From contig QKWP01000577.1 of NCBI GenBank assembly GCA_003550325.1, positions 145,204 through 209,203 of the forward strand: a DNA stretch of 64,000 nucleotides, written 5' to 3'. Source of the stretch: Gigaspora rosea. Its lineage: Eukaryota; Glomeromycota; Glomeromycetes; Diversisporales; Gigasporaceae. The position numbers were made by a program, and so were the translations under genes. The notes beneath the pieces are model-generated. The model made no database searches and had not been told where the DNA came from. It saw only the letters and a program-made list of their open reading frames with translations. Numbering within the stretch: position 1 is the stretch's first letter; every line of letters begins with the position of its first letter. Positions 1-10,231 of the stretch are shown in pieces.

Positions 1-480
1 AAAATGATACAAAACTTACTTACTATTATGGTGATTTACACAGTATGTGATTAAGGTTAAGTTGTTTTGCATTGGAATTACTGTGAACTTATCATGAGTT
101 GCTCAGTTTGCATTGGAATAATTATGATTGCTATCATGAGTTACAGTGCCATAAACAACACTATCATATAACTTGCTTTCTATTTTGACAATACACAGTA
201 TTGATTTAGGTTGTGTTAGTTTTCATTGGAATTATCATGATTTTTATTGTGAGTTTATAAAAAATTCTATTACAGAATTTATTTCATTGTAAATACTGCA
301 TGTTGTAATGGGAATACATGATTTCTATTGCAGGTTACTGTTATAAATTCTGGGTAGTCAATATTGAATTAATTTGCATTGAAATTATCATGATGAGCTA
401 CTGTAAAAAATTGGTACTCACTATTTCAAGCAAATTAGTGTCAGGGAAAAAATGGTAGGAAATGAAATGATATGGACTCA
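1..480. repeat. Degenerate tandem satellite, unit about 90-120 bp
   Basis: Recurring words are a run like attctggtgatacacagtat, then ggttaaggttgagtta, then gcattggaattatcatga, then gagttactgtaaaaaa. The same satellite fills 61330-62830 in this orientation and 58870-59960 in the opposite orientation, in both cases next to a Helitron 3' end. This array may therefore be the inside of a third Helitron whose 3' end lies left of the window; that part is inference. No coding potential is seen. Confidence 0.7.
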
Positions 481-801
481 TAGGTATGTACAGTAAGTAC
501 ATATATACATGCATATGTGCAGTTTGTAAGAACAGATTTTGACTAATGCACTGTTTTTCAAAAAGGTTATTAAGGTAAATTTACCAAATACACAGTATTA
601 CATAAGGTAGCTGCACAAGTCATCGCGCAAAACCAGGAACAGAACCATAGTTTTATACTTGATTTATACTTAATATCCAGAAAATTTTTTATAAAGATAT
701 GCTAATAAAAATCTGCTTTTTTTATTGACTAAGTTAATCTAATATGATTTAAATTATATTATAAAATGAAAATTAGCAGTTAGAAAAAAAACTAAAAAAG
801 C
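481..801. other. Unassigned AT-rich spacer
   Basis: No open frame, RNA gene or clear repeat structure is seen between the satellite and the first palindromic element. Confidence 0.5.
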
Positions 802-1297
802 TAGGGTGGGATAAACTCGATATAGTTTATCGACTCATTAGCATAAGCTTTCTTAGTTAATAATCAAAATGATATCTAATATAAAAGTTTAATATTTAAA
901 ATTTATATATAGATTTCAGTTTTTATTTATGTCTACAATTTATCATGGATTTCAAATAGATGTACCATGCAGCCTTAATGGTTCGGTAAAGATCAATAAG
1001 ATGTTTTATAACCAAGTTATAGAACTATTTCTTAAAAAAAAAATTTTTTTAAACTATTATTTTAAAAAGGAATTGATCAGTTTTTTTTATAGTTAAACGA
1101 AAAATATAGTTCTATAACTTTGTTTGTAAAGACATAATATTGGTCCGTACACCAATTTTTTCTAAACCGAGCCATTAAGGCTGTGCATCTAATTGAAATC
1201 CGCAAAGGATTATGGTACAAAAATAACAATTAAGATCTATATAAAAATTTAAATAATAAACTTTTATATTTACATAGGATATCGACCACCCCAATGT
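802..1297. mobile_element. Foldback (palindromic) element, about 0.5 kb
   Basis: Two long imperfect inverted arms are visible, about 868-1045 and 1105-1285, around an A/T-rich centre near 1065. Matching blocks include agccttaatggttcgg (left) against ccgagccattaaggct (right), and gttatagaacta against tagttctataac. The outer ends carry gggtgg and ccacccc, each next to a tcgatat motif. It is non-coding and likely a non-autonomous DNA transposon. The superfamily is unknown because no target duplication could be fixed. Confidence 0.6.
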
Positions 1298-1429
1298 AAC
1301 GTGCCGTTACGTATTAATTAAATGATTATTGCGGTTGCGGACCAGCAGTGGTAAGTGGCCATTAAGAACCAAGCTATACATAAATCGATATTCGTACTGG
1401 TAACAATCTGAAAACGAATTAGGGAAAAG

Positions 1430-1545
1430 CGATTTACATATGCAAATTAGGAAAAATCGACCCACATATAGGTGGAAGCCCCATGTGCAAATTAAGAAAA
1501 AAATCGACCCACATACACGGTAGAAAAGCCCAAACGCAATTAGTA
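1430..1545. repeat. Short direct repeat, about 50-bp unit
   Basis: Two adjacent units share the words tgcaaatta, gaaa, aaaatcgacccacata and gtagaaa/gtggaa agccc. The array lies just left of the TIR element at 1555. No function can be inferred. Confidence 0.5.
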
Positions 1546-1554
1546 ACGTTACGC

Positions 1555-2164
1555 TGGGGTGTCACACGGACTAATTATGTCCGATAACTATGTAATCTAT
1601 CATAATGCATATTTTTATCAGTAAAATTAAAATAAATGATCGAACGTAATTTTACTTTACTTAATTATAAAGAAAAGCGCAAAATTCTAAAGGTATCACA
1701 TATATATTGTACTTATTTATCTAATTTTTTTTTAATTGAAAACTGTTCGTCAGAACTGTTTCAAAGTAGCTATGGTTGATTTTTCGCTAAAGTTCTAATT
1801 AAGTTTCGATTTATATGTTTTAATGTAACTTTTTTCGTCCCAATTAATGAATTTTCAAGTACTCTATAAAGTGAATGTTCAAAATCCACATATTAATAGA
1901 AAAAAATAAAATCATAGCTTTATTTTTTGACTTTATATAAATAACTGGTGAAAATTTCAAGGCGATTGCACGCCTATATAATAAGTTGATACATTTTAAA
2001 ATATCTAAAATATCATTTTCATATGAGTTAATAAAATCCGATGCGGTATATAGAAGTTAATGAAGTTAATCGATTTGCTTTGTGGTAACGTAAAAAATCA
2101 GCAATATGATAAATCACATAGTTATCGAACATAGTTTTGATTAATTAGTCCGTGTGACACCCCA
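1555..2164. mobile_element. Non-autonomous TIR element (Mutator-like) with 9-bp target duplication
   Basis: The ends are tggggtgtcacacggactaa (left) and its inverse ttagtccgtgtgacacccca (right), giving an essentially perfect 22-bp-class terminal inverted repeat that starts with T and ends with A. The element is flanked by the direct 9-bp repeat acgttacgc at 1546-1554 and 2165-2173. A 9-bp target duplication with long TIRs fits the Mutator superfamily. The interior (610 bp in all) is AT-rich and has no open frame, so any movement would depend on a transposase elsewhere. Confidence 0.8.
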
Positions 2165-2370
2165 ACGTTACGCCCTATAAAAAAACCGGTTTATAGAAAT
2201 TAGTCTGCCATAAATAAAGTAATCATATGGCGTTTTAAAAAAGAAATATCCAATCAAAAGCACGGATTTGTACAGAAACAACTCACACCGTTCCTGGTAA
2301 TAGTATACAGAAAAAATGATAGATTTCTTGAAGATGATCAATGCAAGAAATGAGGGCAGTGCTAAATTTG

Positions 2371-2475
2371 CAAGTTGACGAATGACGGAATGATCTACGG
2401 GTTGATGAGTTGAACAGAAGCTAAATTTGAATGACGGGATTTGTTGATGATGAGTAAAATTGATCTACGGGTTGA
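2371..2475. repeat. Diverged tandem duplication, about 60-70 bp unit
   Basis: The words gctaaattt, aatgacgg and tgatctacgggttga each occur twice in the same order (for example 2391-2405 and 2461-2475). There is no coding potential. Confidence 0.5.
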
Positions 2476-2501
2476 ATAATGAAATGAAAAATTGTAGTAT
2501 T

Positions 2502-3149
2502 AGATAATGCAAATTTAAAGGGATTAAATACATAAGAAGTTTACTTACTGTTACAAATTTTAATGCATTTGAATAATCTCCTTATAGATGTAATTTTGCG
2601 TTGTCTTACGTAATTTTGGGTAAGCTTCATGAAATCTGATTACTGAAATTTACGCAAATTTATATGTTATGCTGTATTGTAAGATTGTAATTGTCGTAAC
2701 ACAATCCTAAACTTGGTTGAAAAAAAATAAACTTTCTTGAATTACTAAATTTGCAGTTATACAAAAAAATAGATTTTCAATGCTCAATTATTGAAATTTA
2801 TGAACATGAAATAAGCTGATTTGTAACTAAATTTCAATTTATGGCATAAAATTATAATTTAGAATTTCTAGATAATTTATATAAGCAAATATTATCTTTT
2901 GAAAGCTAAAAATACATATACTACTTATTTAAACTACGAAGTGTTGCGTTTGCTGTTTAAGTCAGCAGCAACAAATTAACTTTGTGGTATGTAACTCTGA
3001 GTATAACTCTATGGATAAATAATTAAATTTGTTTAAAAACAAAGTTCCAGACTATAAATGCAAAAAACTTTTAGTGGCAATTGTGTTGATTACAAGCCAA
3101 TATAGGAAACAAAGAATTTTTTAAAGATAAATCATCCTATTTTAAATTT
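2502..3149. other. Conserved non-coding block upstream of the MFS relic
   Basis: This block recurs in copy B (from about 48190), in copy C (from about 21590) and in part in copy D (from about 24950). Recognisable words are gggtaagcttcatgaaatct and ataagctgat. No open frame was found. It may be the promoter or leader of the ancestral transporter gene, but no motif proves that. Confidence 0.5.
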
Positions 3150-4620
3150 AATTAGCATATTATCTTTATTATTGTTGTTTGTGTAATCGACCGTTCCAAT
3201 ATAATAAATATTATCGTAGAAGGATTAAATGCCAAATATTTAAGCACTACTTATGCCGTATTAACTTTAATATTAACGTGGTATCAATTCTTATCTCATA
3301 CTCAAGTTTCAAATCCCATTGAATTTGGTACTAAAATTTAGGGTTTCAAATTTGAATTCCAATTACTATGTTGCTTATCAATCGCATCTATGTGTTAAGC
3401 GGTGGTTACCCATTCGAGTTATTAGGTTTATTTTAGATTATAAAATAATAAAATTCATTAATGTAAGTAAGTCCACACAAAGTTAATTTTTCATTTTGCA
3501 TAACCCGCCGACCCAATTTTTCCAAAAAAAAATTATTTTTAAAAAAAAATCCTATTGTGCCAATTATTCCATTTTCGCCATTTAATTTGTTTCTCCGGTG
3601 TCACCCAACGATGGGCTTAATTTTCCGGAATTACCCGGTAGGTCCCATAAAAAAAAAAACCAAAATTTTCTGATTCCATGATATCAAACCAAAGAATTAA
3701 CTTTGTGTGACCTTAAAAATGAACATTAATTAATTTAGGCCACACAAAGTTTTTTTTTTTTAAAAAAAAAAAAAATTCGACCCGCCTACCGGAATTTTGC
3801 AACACCAGGCTATGCAAAACGAAAAATTAACTTTGCGTGGCCTAATATGAATACTCATATTATTCACAACAAATTTATTCATGTGTAGGAATTACAGAGG
3901 CAGGATTTCTGCCATCTGAATTGAGACATCTGAATTTATATGAGGCCACAAAAGAAATGACCTTGAAATACACTATCTTTCTTATTTTTATCAATATTGC
4001 AATTTGTGGTATCTATGTAAATTTTATTTTTGCCCTGTTTAATTATATGAAATATGACATTTAATTTCTGTACATACTTAATGAAATTTTATTAACAATA
4101 ACTTTTAAACCTATTTCAGACTTATTTTATTGATTAAGATACAAGACTATTAAAAAGTTTCCAGCTGTTATTCATAATCGACAGTATTTCTTTCCATATT
4201 TGTTGCTATATTTTTAACCTTTCATGTATGTTTCCTCATACCTCAAGAAAGTATCTTTCGGTTAACCTACAATATTCGACCATAGCATAGAAAGAATTCA
4301 AATTAAACATGCATATACAGATATCAGAGAATATACTTATTTAAGAATAGTATGCTTTGGATCGATCACATCTTTTACACTTAGTTTCTTCCTTCCTGTC
4401 CTAGCCAAACAATTGGGCATGATGACATCGAGTCAATTAATGACATTATACCATATATTTTTCTACTACTATACTATTTATATGGTCTTGATTCATGATT
4501 ATCAGATAAGTACCAGAAAAAGATCTTGGAGTATAATTTCCAGAGATCTTATGTCTATTGTTAGATTTGCAGGAACCGTAGCAACATGGCCACTAATTCG
4601 TGTTTATACAGTTTAAGATG
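3150..4620 (+). pseudogene. MFS transporter relic (allantoate/DAL5-permease-like), copy A
   Basis: Fragments in several frames match the order of an MFS anion/allantoate permease. A hydrophobic stretch is followed by VIDRSNI (near 3183), then EGLNAKYLSTTYAV (TM2 region), then GITEAGFLPSELRHLNL (about 3890-3950; family pattern GI.EAGF.P), then QLLFIID (about 4160). Next comes FTLSFFLPVLAKQLG (about 4370-4415), and the open stretch 4413-4616 ends in ISIVRFAGTVATWPLI-like sequence. A 1-bp loss before VIDRSNI, later frameshifts and stops, and a MITE at 3471-3842 show it is dead. Intron positions are unknown, so some frame breaks could be intron edges. Family assignment is by motif memory; subfamily and substrate are uncertain. 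Weak similarity may continue to about 4920. Confidence 0.6.
3471..3842. mobile_element. Dimeric MITE with TAA target duplication (PIF/Harbinger-like), copy A
   Basis: The outer ends are gtccacacaaagttaattt and its inverse aaattaactttgcgtggcc, flanked by TAA at 3468-3470 and 3843-3845. Copy C has the empty site (gtaagTAAtatgaa, TAA at 22695-22697), which fixes the boundaries. Inside, a second inward pair (aactttgtgtgacc ... ggccacacaaagtt, about 3700-3750) shows two such elements side by side. Three-bp TAA duplications and GGCCACGCAAAG-type ends fit PIF/Harbinger. The same insertion is in copy B. Confidence 0.8.
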
Positions 4621-5121
4621 CTTTCTATGACTTTACTGGCTTGTAGAATGTGCACTGTGCTACTTGTAGCTTTTAGTTGGCTTATGTGTAAAAGTGATTA
4701 ATATTTTTTTCTTGTATAAAAAATAACTATTTATCGTTCTTTGCAAATTAGGAAGACAAATGAGTTTTTAAATCCTATCAATTCTGCATGTTACAATTGT
4801 TTTAACAATGGCAATATGCAAACTTCATAGATTCGCAAAAAACAGTGTCTAAATTCTATGTATTATCATTGTTTTAATAATGACTATATGCAGAATTCAT
4901 GTGGTTCACAAATTCAGTTGTAATACTAAGTGATAAATCATAATGTCGATTAACTAATTGCTTTATCTTACTTAAACCTTTTATTGGTTGGCCAATATAA
5001 ACATATTAACATGGCTATCAAGCTGATTAAGGCACCAGTTTATGTTAGATGGGTCTTTGGAGTTATAATTTTTCCAATTAATGAAGCATTGTATGTTTAA
5101 CGCTGTGATTATTCAATTCTA
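4621..5121. other. Spacer conserved with copy B, no gene seen
   Basis: It aligns with about 50266-50787. Possible degraded transporter sequence runs to about 4920; the rest shows nothing recognisable. Confidence 0.4.
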
Positions 5122-5124
5122 CTG

Positions 5125-5841
5125 CCCTATAAGAAAAGTGGTCCGGGATCGCACGGAAAGACAGTGTATAGGCACGTGGTCGAGTGGCACGTGCTATGGG
5201 TCGGGTTTGCACGTGCATGGTTCGAGTAGGCACGGGAATCGGCGGACCGTGTTGATCCGTATACACGTGCCAATTTAACGTGAAATCACGTAAATCGTCC
5301 GTGCCTTTTGTAGCAGTTTACTAAGCCAATTGACACGTCGATGGCACGTGAATGGAGCGGGTAAGTAAATATAAATTTATGGTCCACTTTCCAATAGACA
5401 TTTTATTAGAATAGGACCAGATATCTGGAAGCAAAGCAACTGCAAATGTGTAAAATCTTACAAGGAATCTTTTTCCTTAAGATACCAGAGCAGGCTTACT
5501 TGCGAGTTTTTGAGATATTGCAACTTTATTAAAAAAAAAAAAATCGTTTGTGATCCTTCGCTCTTATAGTACTCCGTGAAACGAGCCAGCACGTGTCATT
5601 TTTAACACGTGCCATTCCGTGTAATTCGACGTGCCATCACGTACAACATGCATATGCGTGCCACCGAATGCGTGCCATTCCGTGTGACGTAATATAACGT
5701 GCCACCCATTACCGTAGTATCCGTGTCATTTTTAATCGTGCCATTCCGTAAAACGTGCCTATACGTGCCACACGGTCCGTACCATCCCGTGCATATACAC
5801 TGATTTCCCGTACCATACCCCGAACCACTTTTCTTATAGGG
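5125..5841. mobile_element. TIR element with CCCTATAAG ends and dense CACGTG/CGTGCC motifs
   Basis: The terminal inverted repeats are ccctataagaaaagtggt (left) and accacttttcttataggg (right), extended by a partly matched cggg/ccccg. The direct flank is CTG at 5122-5124 and 5842-5844. Copy B carries the uninterrupted target ctactg-gcaatt (CTG at 50788-50790). That proves a 717-bp insertion with a 3-bp duplication. The interior is more GC-rich than its surroundings and is studded with cacgtg, gtgcca and cgtgcc words on both arms, forming a loose large palindrome. Open frames here overlap on both strands and are by-products of that palindrome. The superfamily is uncertain; 3-bp duplications suggest PIF/Harbinger or CMC. 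Confidence 0.85.
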
Positions 5842-6507
5842 CTGGCAATTACATTAAAATTTAGATCATATTAATAAGAAATGTGATTTAGACATAATAT
5901 CCTATCATAATATTAGCTAAGTTAAAGAATAATAACAAGGTTAAAGATTTGACAATGAGATTGATTGAACATGAGCCAAAGTGTGATGAAGTGTTGTGTA
6001 TTATCATTCTAATTGAAGGAATATAACCTAATTGATTGCAACTCCAAATTATAAACTATTCACTTAACCTTCTTATTGTCATAGTAGTATTAACAGTAAT
6101 ATTATTATATATATATTATGACTATTTGTTTAAATAATGCATACTACTAGCATAAATATTCTTAAATCAATCATTGTATCATGTATTTGTTGCTACAGTA
6201 TTAATACAAAAATCAAACACTAATTTGTAAACATTTTAATATACTTTACATGAAGAGTCAAAGAAAACAAAATTACCTTGTGTAAAATAACATCATTAAT
6301 TACAAGATTTATGGTCACATAAGCTGCAATTGAAGTAGTACCAAGGTCATAAGATGAATTCGCTGATGTCAATAAGGTATTTAGAAATAAAAAAGCAATT
6401 GTCCTACCTAATTTAAAACAATTAATCACATTAATGGAAGAGTCTGATCCTTTATAAATTTATAGTTTACAAGAACCTTTCCTCTGATGTTCAATCTCAC
6501 ATAAAGT
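5842..6507. other. Spacer conserved with copy B, no gene seen
   Basis: Matches about 50788-51439 of copy B. A minus-strand open stretch at 6220-6429 has no recognisable domain and is probably chance. Confidence 0.45.
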
Positions 6508-6525
6508 TATTGGCATTAACTATTT
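6508..6525. repeat. LINE target-site duplication, 3' side
   Basis: tattggcattaactattt is identical to 12009-12026. The unoccupied target in copy B (51440-51457) differs by one base. The last bases merge with the poly-T that represents the element's poly(A) tail. Confidence 0.9.
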
Positions 6526-6540
6526 TTTTTTTTTTTATTT

Positions 6541-6718
6541 AACACCTCCGTAGAGGACGCCATGTAGACGTTCTTTATTATAATTTACTAATGAGCAATT
6601 AATATTACATTATATAAAAGAAAGAATTAACCAAATTAACCAAAATTAACCCCCTCCTTTCTAGGGACAGGAAATCATTGCCAGCGAAGAGAGTACCAAG
6701 AGGTTTATCCACGTACCT
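6541..6718 (-). other. LINE 3' UTR
   Basis: Non-coding tail between the ORF2 stop and the poly(A) tract. On the minus strand it contains an aataaa signal about 50 bases before the tail and the GC-richer end gtcctctacggaggtgtt, which could form a short stem for RT recognition (inference). Confidence 0.7.
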
Positions 6719-7876
6719 TTAAAATAAGGTATTTTTTAACCCCTTCAATACCCTTACGTCCCCCTCCTTCATAGCGTTCAAAATCTTTAACTCGTTATTT
6801 AACCTCATCCGAATTATATCTGGTAAGACTGTTTCCGGTATCTGTTTCTGTCCCCACTTAACCTGGGTATACCAGCACCAGATCTCATATAAACAGGTAA
6901 TGTGCGCCCATATTGCTGCTTTACGTTTGGGAATCTCTTCAATATTAGATGCGGAAAAGATTTCATCCCATGACAAAGGAAGTCTATCCTTATCTGTGGT
7001 TACCAAGCATTTATATGCCTCAGTCCATATCATTTTACTAACCCTACACTCCAAAGCAAAGTGTAGCGGGGTTTGTATCTCTCCGGGACACGCCGGGCAT
7101 TCTCCACTTTCCTCCTGGTTCGAGTGTATTAAACGATATCCGAGGGGGAGTGCCCAGAAGTTCAACCTCCAAGCAACATCCTTTTTCCTATTAATAGTCC
7201 ATTTCTCCTTAATCCAGTCAGCATGCTCTGACTGACTGGGTGAGGGCTTGACCTTTGATCGTAGGTACTCCGTAGCATCTTTGACTGAATAACTGCCTCG
7301 CTGATTTCCTATCCTAAACTCCCCTGGGTCCCATGACCCACTATCTTCTCCGAGCACTTGACCTTCTAGCCGGTTCCACGCCAGTATATAAGGCTTCCAC
7401 CTCTCCGGCCACCCCTTGGTTGTCCCTGTGCTGCTGTTTAAAGCTTCCTTGATTGTAATGTTTCTCTTATTCTGCAGGTTTTCAGTAATTATTGCACGTT
7501 CTGCCTTCGCCCAGAAACTGTCACTTGTCCACAACTTAATAAACACTGTGATTAGTCTAGCATCCAATGCATCCTTTAATATTGGAGCTGCCAGGCCTCC
7601 TTGGTCATACCCCTGCTGGAAGGTTGAATAACGAGGAAGCATTCTCGACCTATTCTTAATCCACTCCATTATTATATTATTAAAGAGGTATAATTGCTTC
7701 CTCTTTGGAGGAACGAGGTATGCCAGGTACCACATTTTCGAGATGAATAACGACTTTGATATTAAAATTTTACCTTTAAAAGAGAGGTTTCTATTTGCCA
7801 TCGATTTGATTTTGTTTTGAATTGTACCAGCTAAATCTTCCCATAAACGCTTTATAGGGTTACCTCTACCATCCAC
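6719..7876 (-). pseudogene. LINE ORF2 C-terminal part with zinc-binding zf-RVT domain
   Basis: This 385-residue open stretch continues ORF2 after the frameshift near 7910. Its middle has the thumb/connection sequence typical of LINE RTs (KGKILISKSLFISKMWYL). Near residues 225-275 it carries WALPLGYRLIH followed by CPAC, eight residues, then HFALEC. This C-x2-C-x8-H-x4-C pattern is the zf-RVT finger seen at the C-terminus of many APE-type LINE polyproteins. No RNase H motif is obvious. The methionine at its start is not a real initiation site. It is certain as part of the LINE; only the exact frameshift base is uncertain. Confidence 0.9.
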
Positions 7877-7910
7877 CTTATACCCTAGTATTGGATCAGT
7901 TCCCCCTCCG

Positions 7911-9080
7911 TTAATCTCTTAAATTCGTCTTCTCCAGGTAAATTAAGTCCCTGTGCTGCGTCGTCAGTGTTACCAAAACTGTTTTCGATTTATTTACTTT
8001 AGCATTCGATGCCGCCTCGTATACCTTAGTTGCTTCTATAAATTTAAGCCAATCATCCTGAGAACCAATACCTATAGTCAAATCATCCGCGTACGCAGCG
8101 ATTTTGAACTCCTGGTTCTTAATATTAATACCATTAATACTATCATGTAAACGCCTTAATAGAGGTTCTATTGCAAGTGTATATAAGAGCAGAGATAGCG
8201 GATCACCCTGACGAACCCCTCTTTCAACCTTGAAGGGTTCTGAAACCAAGCCGGCGTCCGTGACATAAGCTTGTTGTGACAAAAAAAGTGCGTTAACAAC
8301 GTTACTAAACTTTGTGTCAAAATTCATCTTCTCAAGAACCATACTTAAATATTCATGATTAACCTTGTCAAAGGCTTTTTGCTGATCTATAAAAAGAAGC
8401 CATTGATCTCTGAGCTGATCTGTTTGGTTTCTCATAACCGTTAACACGTCCAAAGCCGCATCCAAAATTGACCTCCCTGTCACGAATCCTCTTTGGTATG
8501 AGCCAATGACGTCCGCACATATCATATTCAGACGATTGGCCATAATTTTCATAAAGATTTTAACGCCACAATTTGTAAGCGAGATTGGTCTCCAATTACT
8601 TATCGTTTCTAAATTCTCTTTTTTTTTAGAAATAAGCATGATAATGTTCTGGCTCCACGGAGTCGGCATTTTCCCAGTTTCTAGTACTCTATTAAATAAC
8701 TTTTTTAAAATTAGAATCACTTCTTCTTTTGCTAACTTGTAAAATTCATAGCTAAGGCCGTCCGTTCCAGGGGACCTGTTATTGGCAAGCGCGCCTATAA
8801 CGTCAAGAATTTCCTCCTCTGAGATTTTTTTAACCAACTGTACATTTTGAGCTAATGACACTTGTGGTAAACTTCGTGTTAACTCCTCAACCGCTTCTCT
8901 ATCAATTCCTTCTGTTTTGTAGAGTTGTTCGAAACTGTTACGAATGTATTGCAGAACGTTTACCGGATCCTTTTCTGTTGGATTACCTGGGTCCCTAATT
9001 TTCGTGGTAGGTGTTGATGAGAGTCTATTTTTATAACGCATGAAGAATACTTTGTGGACCTTTTTCCGCTTTCTATCCAC
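7911..9080 (-). pseudogene. LINE ORF2 reverse-transcriptase part
   Basis: This 389-residue stretch holds the RT fingers and palm in order: SPGTDGLSYEFYK, NWRPISLTNCGVKIF, QRGFVTGRSILDA, FIDQQKAFDKVNHEYL (catalytic Asp of motif A), RGVRQGDPLSLLLY, and IAAYADDLTI (YADD, catalytic Asp pair). These residues are all intact, so the RT core itself is undamaged. The frame is disconnected from the endonuclease upstream (shift near 9050) and from the C-terminal part downstream (stop at 7911, frame resumes near 7900). RT copies the element's RNA at a nicked target (target-primed reverse transcription, known for the family). Confidence 0.95.
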
Positions 9081-10231
9081 TTAACCTTAGACCTAACTTG
9101 CCACTTTTCTGCCAAAAGTGATAACTCCTTCTGTAGCTGCTGATTCACATCTTCCCCTACTAATCGTAAATCTTCGTATTCGTCTGCGTGCATAATTTTT
9201 ATGTTTACATCTGCAAGTTTTTTATGTAATTTTTGTATCCTGTTTTCCACTGTCGGCTGTGATCTATAGGCCCGAACGACCGATTGGATGATACACTTAT
9301 GACGGTCCCACTTAGTTATATCCTTGATGTTCCTCAGCTCTTTCTCGACCTCATTCCTTAACTTAATATTTGACCAACAACCTTTGTCGAATTTCCAACA
9401 TGCTGCTCTTGGGTGTTCCTGTGTGAAATGCATCTCACATTCCACCAACAGATGATCAGAGTTCCCATACCAAGTAGCTACACTATTACAGAATTGACCG
9501 TGATTAGCATCTACAAATATATAGTCCAAATGCGTGGCCATTAAATGGCTTCCGCGTGTTTTCTGATAGAAGGTAAGGAAGGGTTTGAGCCCTATTATCT
9601 CTGCAGTGTCAATGAAGTCCTGCATTTTCTGCTTTAATATATTACGGGATGGATCATTGTGCGGTTCGGCTTGACTAATTCTGTTTTCATATAGGTCCAA
9701 ATTAACATTGAAATCCCCTGCTACAATATTAACTACCTTCTCGTCTATCTGTGGAGACCATCTATTAAAGAAAGCGACACGGTCCTCAATATTTGGTGGG
9801 GCATACACATTCGTCACCAGGTAGGAACGGTGCCTAAAATTAAAGCGCACCGATAGAATTCGCCCATTGTATGCTTCATTTATCTCCTCAAACTTGATCT
9901 CCTTCCTTCCTGCCAAAATTGCCACTTTCGATGTCCAGTGCGAGTTCCATATCCATTGTTGCGCCAAAAAATTTCGAATTGAGTAATCTTGAAGATTGGT
10001 TTCTTGAATTAAAATTAAGTCTAGCTTATACGATTTCAATAATGTCATAGTCCTTTGAAATTGCTGTTTGTTATTTAAACCCTTTACATTTAGGGTTGCT
10101 ATTTTGATCGTGTTATGCATGTATAAAGAAAAAAACAAAAAGAGAGAAGAAAAAAATAAAAATACAAAATAAAAGAGCGACAAAAATTGCACGTGCAATT
10201 TATAGTGATCCTTATTTAACCGATTGTTCAT
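8960..10231 (-). pseudogene. LINE ORF2 N-terminal part: APE-type endonuclease
   Basis: The frame contains the exonuclease-endonuclease-phosphatase fold motifs in order: IATLNVKGL, LILIQETN (metal-binding Glu), TNVYAPPN, VAGDFNVNL, THLDYIFVDA and GNSDHLLVE (SDH catalytic His), so nicking activity looks preserved up to the frameshift near 9050. The last 30 or so residues before 8960 are out of frame. An ATG at 10231 overlaps ORF1's end by 20 nt. The ATG at 10120 (MHNTIKIATLNVKG) starts just before the domain and is the more natural start, since the intervening residues are a low-complexity Phe/Leu run. Confidence 0.93.

Noticed and set aside
5078..5278. Overlapping open frames on both strands
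   Set aside because: They lie at the edge of and inside the palindromic CCCTATAAG element and mirror each other; they are by-products of GC-rich inverted repeats.
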